Of a stretch of 64,000 nt of DNA, positions 42,472-52,144 are shown in pieces. Origin of the DNA: Clostridia bacterium (GTDB lineage Bacteria; Bacillota; Clostridia; UBA1381); assembly GCA_017621875.1 (NCBI GenBank), contig JAGASE010000021.1, positions 104,996-168,995 on the forward strand, read 5' to 3'. Position 1 is the first letter of the stretch. Each line of letters starts with the position of its first letter. Below the pieces are notes generated by a model. That model searched no databases and had not been told where the DNA came from. It saw only the letters and a program-made list of their open reading frames with translations. A program made the position numbers and the translations under genes.

Positions 42472-44979
42472 ATGAAAGGCAAAAAATTATTAAGTATTTT
42501 AATTTCATCAGTGCTGGCAGCGTCTGCGGTGAATGTAACCTATGTTGCTGCTGAGCCGGCGAGCTTCTTTGGGGACATCGGAGAGGATTTCAGTGATACA
42601 GCCTCAATACCGACAGGCTCGGACTGGGGACGAAAAAGATGGACAGAGCAGGATGCATGGAAGGATGCTTCATTTGTTCAGGTAAACGGAGTTGCAGGGA
42701 AAACCGCTGCAGAAACAGATTATGCGTTGAGCTTTACCAATTCATCATCAAGTTCTAACTGGGTTAGATTTTATCCGAATCAGGGTGCCGATAACCAAGG
42801 CTTAGCTGTTCCCGGCAAAACATGGGGTTATTATGAAACCTATCCGTCAGGAATGGCAATGGAGATATCCTATGATTTTGCGGTGACACCGTCAACCAAT
42901 GCCGAAAACGGCGAGATTAAGCTGGGACTTAACCAGAACAACACATATGTCCAGATTGGTGGTACAGGAAAAGAGCTTACAAATATTTGTGTGTACGGAA
43001 CAAATTATGACATAGACAACATATCCTTGCTTGATGAGGACGGAAATGCTATGTGGCACAAGCTGAGCACTGTGATAGTCTATGACGAGGGTACTGTTAC
43101 CGACAGTGTAAACAGCGGTACGGGAAGAATCGCATTCTATCTTGATGATGAAGTGATTCTGTCAAAGTCCTTTAACTGGTCGGGTACATATACAGGCTCA
43201 AGAGCCGGAAGTAACTATAAAAACCAGCAATTATCGGACTATAATTCAAGCACTAATGCAATTCCTTGGGATAACAACAGCGTTTGGGGAGTGATTTTTT
43301 CAAACCTTTCCAAAAATCATGCAGATTTTGCAAATATAGGAACAAATTGGAGTCCTGCGGTTTTATATGTAGATAACCTAAAGCTTGCACAGCCTGACTA
43401 TTCAGAGCTTCAGGAGGCGATTGATGACGCTGAGGCAGAAATCGAAGCATACGGCGATGATTATGGTGCATCAGCAGTTGCAACACTTGAGGCAAAGATT
43501 GACGCTGCAAAGGCAATAATTGCAGGAACAGGAATGCCGATTGCACAGTCAGCGGTAGCGGACGAGGCAGACGCACTTTTGGCAGAGCTTGAAAAGCTGC
43601 AGGCAGGCGAAATAAAGCTGTTTGAGGATATTACAGAGGACTTTAATGATACGACCTTTATGGACAATATCGGCGGACAGTTTTCACAGGTTCAGGAATG
43701 GCTGACATACGGAGGAACCACGGAGCTGGTGGCAAAAAACGGTGTATACGGAGCTGCTGATACAGATGATTATTGTCTGTCAACCACACGACCTTCCAGC
43801 GGTACCAACAGACTGGCGTTCTTTCCGGTACGCGACAAATGGGGAAAACTGAATGGTGAGAATTATTTGGACGGTATTCCTGCCGGAACAATAGTTGAAA
43901 CGAGCATTGATTTTGCCTCTGACTATTCTTCGGACGCGGGGGATGCTTCGCACATTTATTTAAACGGAGCAGGTGATAGTGCTCCTGTACGGATATCTAT
44001 AAGTGCAACAACCGGGAAAATAACTACAATAACTACAAGTGACGGAAGCACTGTAAGTGTTAACAAGTCTCTTCTGGGAGAGGACGGAAATCCAAAGTGG
44101 CACAATCTTAAGATTATGAGCGTATATCCGACTGAAACTTCAGGAATCGGATACGTGACAGTTTATCTTGACGGAGAAGAGCTTTGCGATACTCAGACCT
44201 TCAGCTATTCGGGAACATATGCAGGTCACTCCGGGTTTGCGGGAAAGGATCAGCACATAAACTATAATAATAACTGCAAATATTGGGATGGAGATACTAT
44301 AAACGATGTGTGGATTGCAACAAACTTCTTAAATGGAAATAATCTATACATTGATAATCTCAAGATGAGCATTGTTACCGAGAAAAAGGTACAGCTCAAA
44401 AAGGCACTGGATGCAGCAGATGCTCTTCTGGATGCAGCAGCTGTAGGGACAGACCTTGGACAGCATCCTCAGGCTGACGTTGACAGCTTAAAGGCAAAGA
44501 TGGCAGCGGCTTGGTCAGCTTATAACAACAAGACATCGGACTATACAGGTGCAGCTGCAGATGATGCTGCTTATACACTCTATACTCAGAACATGATTGA
44601 TACTGCACTTACCGAGCTGACAGCAGAAACAGCAGCATTCCCTGCAAAGGCAGTTTCAGAGAAGCTTTATATTTCAAAGAGTACTGACGGCAGCATGGTT
44701 ACTGCACAGTTTAAAAAGCAGGCGTTCACTGACGGAGTGCTTGCGGCAAAGGTTATTGTAGCAGTTTATGATACAAACGATAAGCTTTTGGGCGTTGCGG
44801 TTGACACAGGCAGCGGCAGTTTGAGCTTTACAGGCGTAGGAGCGTCGGGAGAGGTTAAGAAATTATCGGCAGAGCTTGATATTTCGGAGATTTCCGGAGC
44901 TACGGTTGCAAGAGCTTTTGTTTGGAACAGTCTGACAGGTATGGAGCCGATAGTGGATTCCGTAGATTTGTCGCTGTAA
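42472..44979 (+). CDS. Secreted two-domain glycan-binding-like protein with helical linkers
   Basis: An 835-residue exported protein. Signal peptide is about 1-27 (TYVAA). Two similar beta-sandwich domains, about 30-305 and 385-635, share the sequence pattern (WVRFYP/RLAFFP, DEDGNAMWHKLS/GEDGNPKWHNLK, FSYSGTY), which points to internal duplication. FIVAR-like helical segments follow each (about 310-382 and 637-725). The last 108 residues form a module shared with proteins at 16260 and 53866. No catalytic residues are recognised. It may bind or present polysaccharide. A terminator follows, and an AraC-type site precedes it. Confidence 0.75.
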   Translation: MKGKKLLSILISSVLAASAVNVTYVAAEPASFFGDIGEDFSDTASIPTGSDWGRKRWTEQDAWKDASFVQVNGVAGKTAAETDYALSFTNSSSSSNWVRFYPNQGADNQGLAVPGKTWGYYETYPSGMAMEISYDFAVTPSTNAENGEIKLGLNQNNTYVQIGGTGKELTNICVYGTNYDIDNISLLDEDGNAMWHKLSTVIVYDEGTVTDSVNSGTGRIAFYLDDEVILSKSFNWSGTYTGSRAGSNYKNQQLSDYNSSTNAIPWDNNSVWGVIFSNLSKNHADFANIGTNWSPAVLYVDNLKLAQPDYSELQEAIDDAEAEIEAYGDDYGASAVATLEAKIDAAKAIIAGTGMPIAQSAVADEADALLAELEKLQAGEIKLFEDITEDFNDTTFMDNIGGQFSQVQEWLTYGGTTELVAKNGVYGAADTDDYCLSTTRPSSGTNRLAFFPVRDKWGKLNGENYLDGIPAGTIVETSIDFASDYSSDAGDASHIYLNGAGDSAPVRISISATTGKITTITTSDGSTVSVNKSLLGEDGNPKWHNLKIMSVYPTETSGIGYVTVYLDGEELCDTQTFSYSGTYAGHSGFAGKDQHINYNNNCKYWDGDTINDVWIATNFLNGNNLYIDNLKMSIVTEKKVQLKKALDAADALLDAAAVGTDLGQHPQADVDSLKAKMAAAWSAYNNKTSDYTGAAADDAAYTLYTQNMIDTALTELTAETAAFPAKAVSEKLYISKSTDGSMVTAQFKKQAFTDGVLAAKVIVAVYDTNDKLLGVAVDTGSGSLSFTGVGASGEVKKLSAELDISEISGATVARAFVWNSLTGMEPIVDSVDLSL

Positions 44980-44995
44980 GTACTGAATAATTAAA

Positions 44996-45026
44996 AATGG
45001 GGCTGTTAATGTGGCAGCCTCATTTT
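44996..45026 (+). terminator. Terminator after the 835-residue secreted protein
   Basis: AATGGGGCTG pairs with CAGCCTCATT across a 9-nt loop, followed by TT. The U-tract is short. Confidence 0.7.
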
Positions 45027-45049
45027 GGGATTTTATACATAAATTTACA

Positions 45050-45100
45050 AGCAATATTTTCGGGTAAAATATTGCTCAAAAAAATCTGATTTTATATAAT
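45050..45100 (+). promoter_or_regulatory. Promoter with 11-bp inverted repeat upstream of the second kinase
   Basis: TTGCTC (45072-45077), 17-bp spacer, TATAAT (45095-45100). AGCAATATTTT (45050-45060) and AAAATATTGCT (45066-45076) form a perfect inverted repeat that overlaps the -35. Confidence 0.6.
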
Positions 45101-45117
45101 AAAGGTAAGATTTTGAT

Positions 45118-46848
45118 ATGAAGGTTGATAATATGAAAATTACAAAGAAAAAAAGCAGTATTGTAAAGAAGATGATTTTCATTTTTCTTCTTACAATGCT
45201 GTTCCCGTCAATTCTTATAAGCAATATGTACTACAATATCGTGGGCTTGAGCTATAAGAATAATCTTACCGTGCATTTTAATACGGTTTTTGAGCAATAT
45301 GTAGGCTCGCTTGAGCATCAGCTTGAGCAGTACGAGCAGTTACTCGGAGTTATCCGCACTGATAAGGATATTGCGGCTCTTGTTAAAGAGCCGGACCCCG
45401 GCAGTGTTTTTGATATTTCTTCCACATATATGCAAGGGCTTATGCATGATGGACAGATTTTCAGATGTGCAGTCTATTCGGAAAACGCAACCAATACTTC
45501 GGAATACTCATATGCAAGGGTAAGTGACGAGGAATGGTTTAAAAAAAGCTATGTTGAAGGCAGGTACAGCTTTTGGTTTGCGGATGAAACCTCCGGCAGA
45601 GGCATACCTATAATTTCCACTGTTTATCCGGTGCGTACCGGTATTTGGGAGTATGCTGAGCCGGACGGAATGCTCAGGCTGGATTTGTATACGGAAAAAA
45701 TTATAGGAAAGCAATTTCCAAAGGACTGGCAGGGAATTGTGGACTGTATTGTTTTTTTGGACGACGGACAGGTTATCTGGGAGAACGGTCAGAATACGCT
45801 GTTTTTGAAAAATATGGTTGCAAAGGAAGGTGCGGAGACACTGTCTGCCAATACTGAGCTTGGAGATTTTTTGAGCTGCCGCAGGATTGGGGACAAGAAT
45901 ATTTACATACTCTGCCGTATGCAGCAGGGATTTATCAAAAACAGTGCAAGCAGTGAGCTGCTGCCCTTTATTCTGCAGTTCGGCGTTGTAATTCTGTCAA
46001 TTATCATGGTGTTGGGATTTTATATGAAGTCCTTCTCGAAAAGAATTAACGGAATTATCGGCAAAATAAAGAAGATTGAACAGCTTGATTTTTCAAAGAA
46101 CGCAGAGGATAAGGGAAATGACGAATTTTCGCTTATCAATGATACTCTTGATACAATGTCGACAAGGCTTAACGAGCTGATTTATGAAAATTACGAGCAA
46201 AAGCTGCAGGTGCGTGATACCGAGCTTAAAATGCTTTACTTCCAGATAAATCCGCACTTTTTATATAATGTGCTGGAGTCTATCAGCGAGATTGCGTATA
46301 TAGAAGGCTCGGAAAAAGCGGCGGATATGAGCCAGAAGCTGGGAAAAATGTTCCGCTATACGACCGAAACCTCGGAAAATGACAGGGTTTCATTTGAGGA
46401 GGAGCTTAAATATATCCAATATTACATCGAAATTCAGAACGTTCGATTTGACGATAAGTTTACGCTTTTGTTAGACGCTGATGAGGCGGTTATGAAGGTG
46501 AAAATATTAAAATTCTCTCTGCAGCCCGTTGTTGAAAATGCCGTAAAGCATGCATTTTCGGGACGAAAAAGTGGATTGATTGAGATTAAAGCCGCTATGT
46601 GCGGCGGCGATTTGGTTGTGACCGTTAAGGATAACGGGTGCGGCATGAGTGAGGAAGTTATTTCGCACCTTAAGGAAAGCCTTGTGCAAAGACCTGACAG
46701 CTATGAGGGCGGAATCGGAATTAAAAATGTGAATAACCGTCTTATTAAGGCATACGGCGAAGACTACGGCTTGGAAATACGCTCGTGCGTAAACGATGGG
46801 ACAGAGGTAATACTTAAATTTAAAATAAAGGAGAATCCTGATGTATAA
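45118..46848 (+). CDS. Sensor histidine kinase, YesM-type
   Basis: A 576-residue membrane kinase. Transmembrane segments are about residues 16-40 and 285-305, with a Cache-like extracellular domain between them. HAMP is about 305-355, the phospho-acceptor H380 is in FQINPHFLYNVLE, the N-box is PVVENAVKHAF and the G-box KDNGCGMSEE. ATG 45118 is used; ATG 45133 with AAGG upstream is an alternative. It overlaps the response regulator gene at 46841. With the nearby ABC importer, it fits glycan-sensing systems of the Yes/Lpl type. Confidence 0.9.
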   Translation: MKVDNMKITKKKSSIVKKMIFIFLLTMLFPSILISNMYYNIVGLSYKNNLTVHFNTVFEQYVGSLEHQLEQYEQLLGVIRTDKDIAALVKEPDPGSVFDISSTYMQGLMHDGQIFRCAVYSENATNTSEYSYARVSDEEWFKKSYVEGRYSFWFADETSGRGIPIISTVYPVRTGIWEYAEPDGMLRLDLYTEKIIGKQFPKDWQGIVDCIVFLDDGQVIWENGQNTLFLKNMVAKEGAETLSANTELGDFLSCRRIGDKNIYILCRMQQGFIKNSASSELLPFILQFGVVILSIIMVLGFYMKSFSKRINGIIGKIKKIEQLDFSKNAEDKGNDEFSLINDTLDTMSTRLNELIYENYEQKLQVRDTELKMLYFQINPHFLYNVLESISEIAYIEGSEKAADMSQKLGKMFRYTTETSENDRVSFEEELKYIQYYIEIQNVRFDDKFTLLLDADEAVMKVKILKFSLQPVVENAVKHAFSGRKSGLIEIKAAMCGGDLVVTVKDNGCGMSEEVISHLKESLVQRPDSYEGGIGIKNVNNRLIKAYGEDYGLEIRSCVNDGTEVILKFKIKENPDV

Positions 46849-48442
46849 GGTAATGATATGTGATGACGAAAAGTGGATACGCAAAGGTGTTGCTGCCAAA
46901 ATCAGCCGAATGGAGTTACCTGTTTCAGAGATTTTTGAGGCTGAAGATATTGCTGAGGCAGAGGCTTTAATGGAGCTGCATCAGCCTGAGATTGTTATAA
47001 CCGATATATGTATGGCGGAGGACAACGGGCTGGATTTTTTAGAGGAGATTGCCCATAATTATCCGAATGTACGCTTTATAATTTTAAGCGGATATTCCGA
47101 GTTTACATATGCAGAAAGAGCAATCCGCCTCGGAGTTGTTGCGTATCTTTTAAAGCCGGTGGATATGGAGGAGCTTAAGGATGCCCTTTTAAAGGCTTTC
47201 AGCAAATATGAGGAAAACAAGCATAGCCTGAAGGTATCGGTAATGGAGCGTATGCTCAAAAATGAACGTGAAAATTATCAGACCGAGGTAAGCATGAACA
47301 GGATTTTCTTCGGTACGGATTTACAGCAGAGCGTAAGTACAGCAAAGAGCTTTAAGGAAAGCCGCGGCTATGAAGGTATGCTATTTGGCTGCATTCTTTT
47401 GCAGATTGAGGAATCCAGCTATGAGCAGTCGGGTTTTAACAAGCAGGAGACCGACCTTTTAAAATACGGCGTGAAGAACGTTATTGCGGAGGTTGCCGAG
47501 ATTTGTGAGCTTGACACGGATATTTTAATGGACTTGAAATATGCGTACAGAATGATTATCATTGCACGCGGCAAGGATGAGCTTACACTTGAGGCTAAGC
47601 TTAATCAGTTTGTTACACAGATGTATAACGCGGTTTCGTCAAGCCTTAATCTGAATATCAGCGTTTCGGTAAGCCATATTCATGATGATTTGGTACGCGA
47701 CTTGTATTTCGAGGCACAAAAGGCGATGCACGTCAAATTTATTGGTGGTGCGAACAGGATATTTTGGTGCAGCAAGCATATTCCAAAAAGCGAATTTAAT
47801 ATGCCTGCCGAAAAATTTAAAATTTTGCAGAAGCATTTAAAAGAAGGCAACAGCGAGGGTGCAAAGCTTGTGGTTCACAATATTATCGCCGGCTGTAAGG
47901 TGACAGAGGAATACATATTCTATGTGTATATGAACATTGTAAATCTTGCATTAAACAGCTGTGATGAGGCGATTTATGTTATAAATTCCTCCGAGTATAA
48001 CTACATGAACGTGGACAATCTTGAACAGTTTGAAAACAGCGAGCAGATTGAGGAATTTATCAATGTCATGCTGGAGCGTATCTGTAATATTCAGAAGAAT
48101 TTTACTGTCAGCTTTGACTGCCGCGAGGTTATGAACAAGGTTAAGCTGTATATTGAGAAGAATTATATGAACAAAATCTCTGTTACCGACCTTGCTAAAT
48201 TTTTTAATATCAATTACAGCTACTTTTCAACAATTTTTAAGGAGCAGGTTGGCATGACGCTTACCGAATATTTGAGGAATGTGCGTATTGAAAAGGCGTG
48301 CAGTATGCTTAAAAATTCCGATATGAATACAGAATTTATCGCCACAAGCGTAGGCTTTAACGACACGATGTATTTTTATCGTATATTCAAAAGGTGCAAG
48401 GGTATGACGCCGACGGAATACCGCAATTCCTTTGATAAATAA
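46841..48442 (+). CDS. Response regulator, receiver plus AraC-type domain (YesN-like)
   Basis: A 533-residue regulator. Receiver is about 3-120 with D55 in VITDICMAED and LLKPVDMEE. A middle region (about 130-420) resembles the inter-domain part of YesN proteins. The C-terminal AraC domain (about 430-530) carries KISVTDLAKFFNINYSYFS and FIATSVGFNDTMYFYRIFKR. It overlaps the kinase start by 8 bp. Matching AraC-type sites in front of the genes at 42472 and 48546 make it the best candidate for their activator. Confidence 0.92.
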   Translation: MYKVMICDDEKWIRKGVAAKISRMELPVSEIFEAEDIAEAEALMELHQPEIVITDICMAEDNGLDFLEEIAHNYPNVRFIILSGYSEFTYAERAIRLGVVAYLLKPVDMEELKDALLKAFSKYEENKHSLKVSVMERMLKNERENYQTEVSMNRIFFGTDLQQSVSTAKSFKESRGYEGMLFGCILLQIEESSYEQSGFNKQETDLLKYGVKNVIAEVAEICELDTDILMDLKYAYRMIIIARGKDELTLEAKLNQFVTQMYNAVSSSLNLNISVSVSHIHDDLVRDLYFEAQKAMHVKFIGGANRIFWCSKHIPKSEFNMPAEKFKILQKHLKEGNSEGAKLVVHNIIAGCKVTEEYIFYVYMNIVNLALNSCDEAIYVINSSEYNYMNVDNLEQFENSEQIEEFINVMLERICNIQKNFTVSFDCREVMNKVKLYIEKNYMNKISVTDLAKFFNINYSYFSTIFKEQVGMTLTEYLRNVRIEKACSMLKNSDMNTEFIATSVGFNDTMYFYRIFKRCKGMTPTEYRNSFDK

Positions 48443-48444
48443 AA

Positions 48445-48475
48445 TTTATCCATATGCAAGCCTATTTTTATCCAT
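48445..48475 (+). promoter_or_regulatory. Candidate AraC-type activator site, copy B
   Basis: TTTATCCAT occurs at 48445-48453 and 48467-48475, a direct repeat with a 22-bp period. The second half-site abuts the -35, just as copy A does at 42414. The intervening sequence ATGCAAG is also near-identical to copy A. Confidence 0.7.
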
Positions 48476-48503
48476 TTTGCAGAAAATTTGTTGCTGTTAT
48501 AAT
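48475..48503 (+). promoter_or_regulatory. Promoter of the carbohydrate ABC importer operon
   Basis: Weak -35 TTTTGC (48475-48480), 17-bp spacer, TATAAT (48498-48503). The poor -35 fits a promoter that needs an activator. Confidence 0.6.
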
Positions 48504-48545
48504 TAATATAAAGCAGATTTATACAATGAAAGAGGTTGATTATCA

Positions 48546-49502
48546 GTGAGAAAACGAGGTGCACCGACCGCACAGGCTACGGTAGCAAAATCAGAATTCA
48601 GAAAAACATTAGTTAAAATTGACCGTTATCGAAGCTTATATTTTTTCTTAATGCTTGCGGCGGCGTGGTACATAGTTTTTAAATATATTCCGCTGTACGG
48701 AATTACCCTTGCTTTTAAGGATTTCAGCTATGCAGACGGTATTTTCGGCAGCGATTGGGTAGGGTTTAAGTACTTTAAAACCTTTATAACCAATCCCGAG
48801 TTTTGGAATATGGTATTAAATACCGTAAAAATCAGCGTCCTGAAGCTGTGCTTCGGATTCCCGGCAGGTGTTATATTTGCTCTGATGCTTAATGAGATTA
48901 CGCACAGTGCAAGCAAGCGTGTGATGCAGACAATATCTTATCTGCCGCACTTTGTATCGTGGGTTGTTATCGTTTCGATTATGAATAAGTTCCTGTCACC
49001 CTACGGCGGTTTTATCAATGAGATAAGAGGAAGTTTCGGTTATGAGCCGGTATTCTTTATGGGTGAGCCGGGGTGGTTTTATCCTCTGGTACTGATTTCC
49101 CAGATTTATAAAGAGGTTGGCTGGTCATCGATTATTTATCTCTCGGCGATTTCGGGTGTTGACCAGGAGCTTTACGAGGCGGCACGAGTGGACGGAGCAG
49201 GTCATATGCGATGCATTTGGTCTATCACAATTCCGTGTATTCTGCCTACGATTGTGCTTCAGTTCCTTTTAAGCGTAGGAAATTTGATGCATGCAGGCTT
49301 TGACCAGATTTATCTTATGTCCAATGCGGCAAACTCGCATCTTTCCAATGTGCTTGACGTGTACGGAATCGAGGTTGGTATCAAGGGCGGAAAATTCAGC
49401 CTTGCAACCGCTGTAGGACTTTTCCAGTCGGTTATCAGCTTTATTCTGGTAATCAGTGCTAATGCAATCAGTAAGCGAGTTTCGGAAATTTCGCTTTGGT
49501 AA
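48546..49502 (+). CDS. Carbohydrate ABC transporter permease (LplB-like)
   Basis: A 318-residue inner-membrane permease of the CUT1 type. About six hydrophobic segments are seen, with the cytoplasmic EAA loop EAARVDGAGHMRCIWSI (about 214-230) that contacts the ATPase. It begins with GTG at 48546 after AGAGG. Bacillus LplB/YteP relatives import complex plant-polysaccharide fragments. No ATP-binding gene is present; these systems use a shared MsmK-type ATPase elsewhere in the genome. Confidence 0.93.
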   Translation: MRKRGAPTAQATVAKSEFRKTLVKIDRYRSLYFFLMLAAAWYIVFKYIPLYGITLAFKDFSYADGIFGSDWVGFKYFKTFITNPEFWNMVLNTVKISVLKLCFGFPAGVIFALMLNEITHSASKRVMQTISYLPHFVSWVVIVSIMNKFLSPYGGFINEIRGSFGYEPVFFMGEPGWFYPLVLISQIYKEVGWSSIIYLSAISGVDQELYEAARVDGAGHMRCIWSITIPCILPTIVLQFLLSVGNLMHAGFDQIYLMSNAANSHLSNVLDVYGIEVGIKGGKFSLATAVGLFQSVISFILVISANAISKRVSEISLW

Positions 49503-49514
49503 GGAGGAGATAAA

Positions 49515-50399
49515 ATGCAAAATGACAAAAGTACGGCTTACCGAATCGGAAGCACAATTAACTTTGTGGTAATGGCAATAGTGTGTATTGCCATGCTTTA
49601 CCCGTTTATATACATTCTGGCACTGTCCTTTAACGACGGTATGGACGCCATGAAGGGCGGAATATATTTCTTTCCGAGGAAATTCACTCTCGATAATTAT
49701 AAGGAAGCGTTTAAAAATGAGGAGCTTGTTAATGCATTCACCATATCTGTTTTAAGAACGGTTATAGGAACGGTAGTACATTTGTTCCTGAGGGCGACGG
49801 TAGGATTTGCTTTAAGCCGCAAGCAGCTTTGGGGAAGAACGGGATTTACCTTCTTTTTCTACTTCACAACGCTTGTGGGCGGAGGTATGATTCCGACATA
49901 TATTTTGTATCGTCAGCTGCATTTGCTTAACAATTTCTTAATCTATATTTTACCGGGAATTTACGGATTTTTCGATTTGGTTATGCTTAGAACCTATTTC
50001 AGCACCATTCCGGACAGCCTTGAAGAGGCGGCATATATTGATGGTTCAACGCCGATGCAGACATTCTTTAAGGTATATCTTCCGCTGTCGATGCCGATTC
50101 TGGCAACACTTGCACTGTTTTCGGCGGTGGGACAGTGGAATGAGTGGTTTACGGGTTCGTTCTACATAACGGATACAAAGCTGCAGCCGGCTGCAACGCT
50201 TTTGCAGAAGCTGATTAATGAGTTGGATTTATCCGAAGTTTCAGAGCAACAGGTGGACGAGGCTGTATTGCGTAAAACGACGCCGGAGGCACTGCGAAAC
50301 GCATTTATTATCATAATGACAGCACCGATTTTGTGTGTTTATCCGTTCCTGCAGAAATACTTTGTAAAAGGTGTTATGATAGGCTCGGTTAAGGGTTAA
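49515..50399 (+). CDS. Carbohydrate ABC transporter permease (LplC/YtcP-like)
   Basis: A 294-residue membrane permease, partner of the previous gene. The EAA loop is EAAYIDGSTPMQTFFKV (about 175-190). About six membrane segments are predicted from hydrophobicity. It begins with ATG after AAGGAGG. The N-terminal MQNDKSTAYRIGSTINFV and the C-terminal FLQKYFVKGVMIGSVKG are characteristic of YtcP/LplC. Confidence 0.93.
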   Translation: MQNDKSTAYRIGSTINFVVMAIVCIAMLYPFIYILALSFNDGMDAMKGGIYFFPRKFTLDNYKEAFKNEELVNAFTISVLRTVIGTVVHLFLRATVGFALSRKQLWGRTGFTFFFYFTTLVGGGMIPTYILYRQLHLLNNFLIYILPGIYGFFDLVMLRTYFSTIPDSLEEAAYIDGSTPMQTFFKVYLPLSMPILATLALFSAVGQWNEWFTGSFYITDTKLQPAATLLQKLINELDLSEVSEQQVDEAVLRKTTPEALRNAFIIIMTAPILCVYPFLQKYFVKGVMIGSVKG

Positions 50400-50427
50400 T
50401 AATTAAAAAATAACAGAAGGGAAAGTG

Positions 50428-52074
50428 ATGAAAATGAAAAATTGGAAAAAGACTTTGGCAGCGGTAATGTCGCTCGTAATGACAGCAGGCTGTTTATCAA
50501 GCTGCGGCACAAAGCAAACATCTGGAAGCGGTGAGGAGGTTACACTAACCTTTTTAAACTGCTGGCAGGGAAGTGAGCTTCCGTCAGGTGTGGATTCTGA
50601 GCATAATCCGGTTGCAGACGTTATTGCAGAAAAAACAGGCGTAAGAATTAAATATCTCGCCTGCACAACGTCAGAAATCGAAAGGCTGAATCTTGCATTT
50701 GCCACAAACGATATTCCTGATATTATTAATGCACCGTTCCAGGGTGCACATAACTCACATACAATCGCTATAAAAAAGGCGGCAAGCGAGGGTCTTTTAA
50801 CTCCGCTTAACGATTTGATTGAAGAGTATGGTCCTAATCTTAAAGATGCATGGTCAACTCTTGATAAGGACTTTTTGGAAAACGATTTTGAGCCGGAGAA
50901 TTTTGAAGGCGAGCATTATTTCTTCCCTACAGGTGTTGCGGCAACGGAGGCGGATGTTTCAAATAATGCCTATAATGTATATGCAAGAAAAGATATATTA
51001 GAGGCACTTGGTGTTGCACCTGAATCGGTCAACAGCTCGGAAAAGCTTTATGAGCTTATGAAGAAGATTAAAGCAGGTAACTTTAAGGATATTAACGGTC
51101 AAGACGTAATTGTGTCAGGTACATGGCATGGCGGCTGGACATATGAGCCTTTCTACAACTCTTATGTATCTCAGCGTGATATGTTCTCGTCCTTCAAGCA
51201 CGAAAACGGCGAGATTAAGCTGTATCAGAATACAGAGAGATATAAAGACCAGATTTTGTTTATGAGAAAGATTATCTCGGAAGGTCTGTTTGACCTTGAG
51301 TGCCAGAAGCAGACCAGTGCCATTGCAGTTGAAAAGATGGCTACAGGAAAGGTAGCAATCGTGGGCGGTCACTATACAAAACTGAAGCAGGAGCTTACAG
51401 GGACTCTTTATGCAACCAATCCTGAAATGGAATATCTTCCGCTCGGACCTATCATGAACCTTGACGGTGAGCCTTATTCACAGGGACAGGTAAGAAGAAA
51501 GGGTGCATTTGGGGGCGTTGTTATGATTGGCGGAAATACAAAGTACCCCGAAAAGGCTATGCAGTTTATTAACTTTATGAACAGCGAAGAGGGTATGCTT
51601 TTAAACCGTTACGGTATTGAGGGTGTTCACTATACTATGGTGGACGGAAAGCCGAGACTTACGCCTGAGTGGCAGGAAAAATACGAAAAGGATCCAAACT
51701 CTTTAAAGAAAGAGGGTATAGGACTTTACGGCGTTATAAGACTTAATAACTATATCAGTGCATACGGCGAAAGCACATACGGAGTTGACCCGAACGAGGA
51801 TAAAGCGTACATAAGAGCAAAAGAGGCTTCACCGCTTTTGTTGGTTGATGATGTTTATTCGCTTAACTATGTTGCAATGAAATATGAAAAATACGATGAC
51901 ATTTTAACTCTTATGCAGACAGGTGACGGCGGACTTATGCAGAGAGCTATGTATGCTGCAACAGAGGAAGAAGCCTTGGATTTAATTGAGCAGTCGCGGG
52001 ATGTATATGAACGTGGCGGAATTAAGGAGTTTGAGGCTTGGATGACCGAGCATCAGAACGACGGACAAGAGTAA
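50428..52074 (+). CDS. Extracellular solute-binding lipoprotein (carbohydrate ABC importer)
   Basis: A 548-residue family 1-type binding protein of the LplA/YtcQ group. The N-terminus is a lipoprotein signal with lipobox LSSC (C26), so LspA at 3823 would process it. The body follows the periplasmic-binding fold: TFLNCWQGSELPSG, FATNDIPDIINAP and GGNTKYPEKAMQFINFM. ATG 50428 fits AGAAGG at 50415-50420. Ligand is unknown but likely a long oligosaccharide, as this family is large and binds complex glycans. Confidence 0.93.
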   Translation: MKMKNWKKTLAAVMSLVMTAGCLSSCGTKQTSGSGEEVTLTFLNCWQGSELPSGVDSEHNPVADVIAEKTGVRIKYLACTTSEIERLNLAFATNDIPDIINAPFQGAHNSHTIAIKKAASEGLLTPLNDLIEEYGPNLKDAWSTLDKDFLENDFEPENFEGEHYFFPTGVAATEADVSNNAYNVYARKDILEALGVAPESVNSSEKLYELMKKIKAGNFKDINGQDVIVSGTWHGGWTYEPFYNSYVSQRDMFSSFKHENGEIKLYQNTERYKDQILFMRKIISEGLFDLECQKQTSAIAVEKMATGKVAIVGGHYTKLKQELTGTLYATNPEMEYLPLGPIMNLDGEPYSQGQVRRKGAFGGVVMIGGNTKYPEKAMQFINFMNSEEGMLLNRYGIEGVHYTMVDGKPRLTPEWQEKYEKDPNSLKKEGIGLYGVIRLNNYISAYGESTYGVDPNEDKAYIRAKEASPLLLVDDVYSLNYVAMKYEKYDDILTLMQTGDGGLMQRAMYAATEEEALDLIEQSRDVYERGGIKEFEAWMTEHQNDGQE

Positions 52075-52081
52075 ATAAACG

Positions 52082-52112
52082 GCAGTATACCGGCATTTTG
52101 CCGGTATGCTGC
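52082..52112 (+). terminator. Strong stem-loop between the ABC binding protein and the beta-helix genes
   Basis: GCAGTATACCGGCA (52082-52095) pairs with TGCCGGTATGCTGC (52099-52112), 14 bp with one wobble and a 3-nt loop. The T-tract is poor, so it may be a partial terminator or an mRNA-stability element. Confidence 0.6.
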
Positions 52113-52144
52113 AAATTCTTTATGACTATAAATGGAGAGCATAT

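Noticed and set aside
45050..45076. Inverted repeat as a terminator.
   Set aside because: No T-run follows on either strand and it overlaps a promoter -35, so an operator is the better reading.
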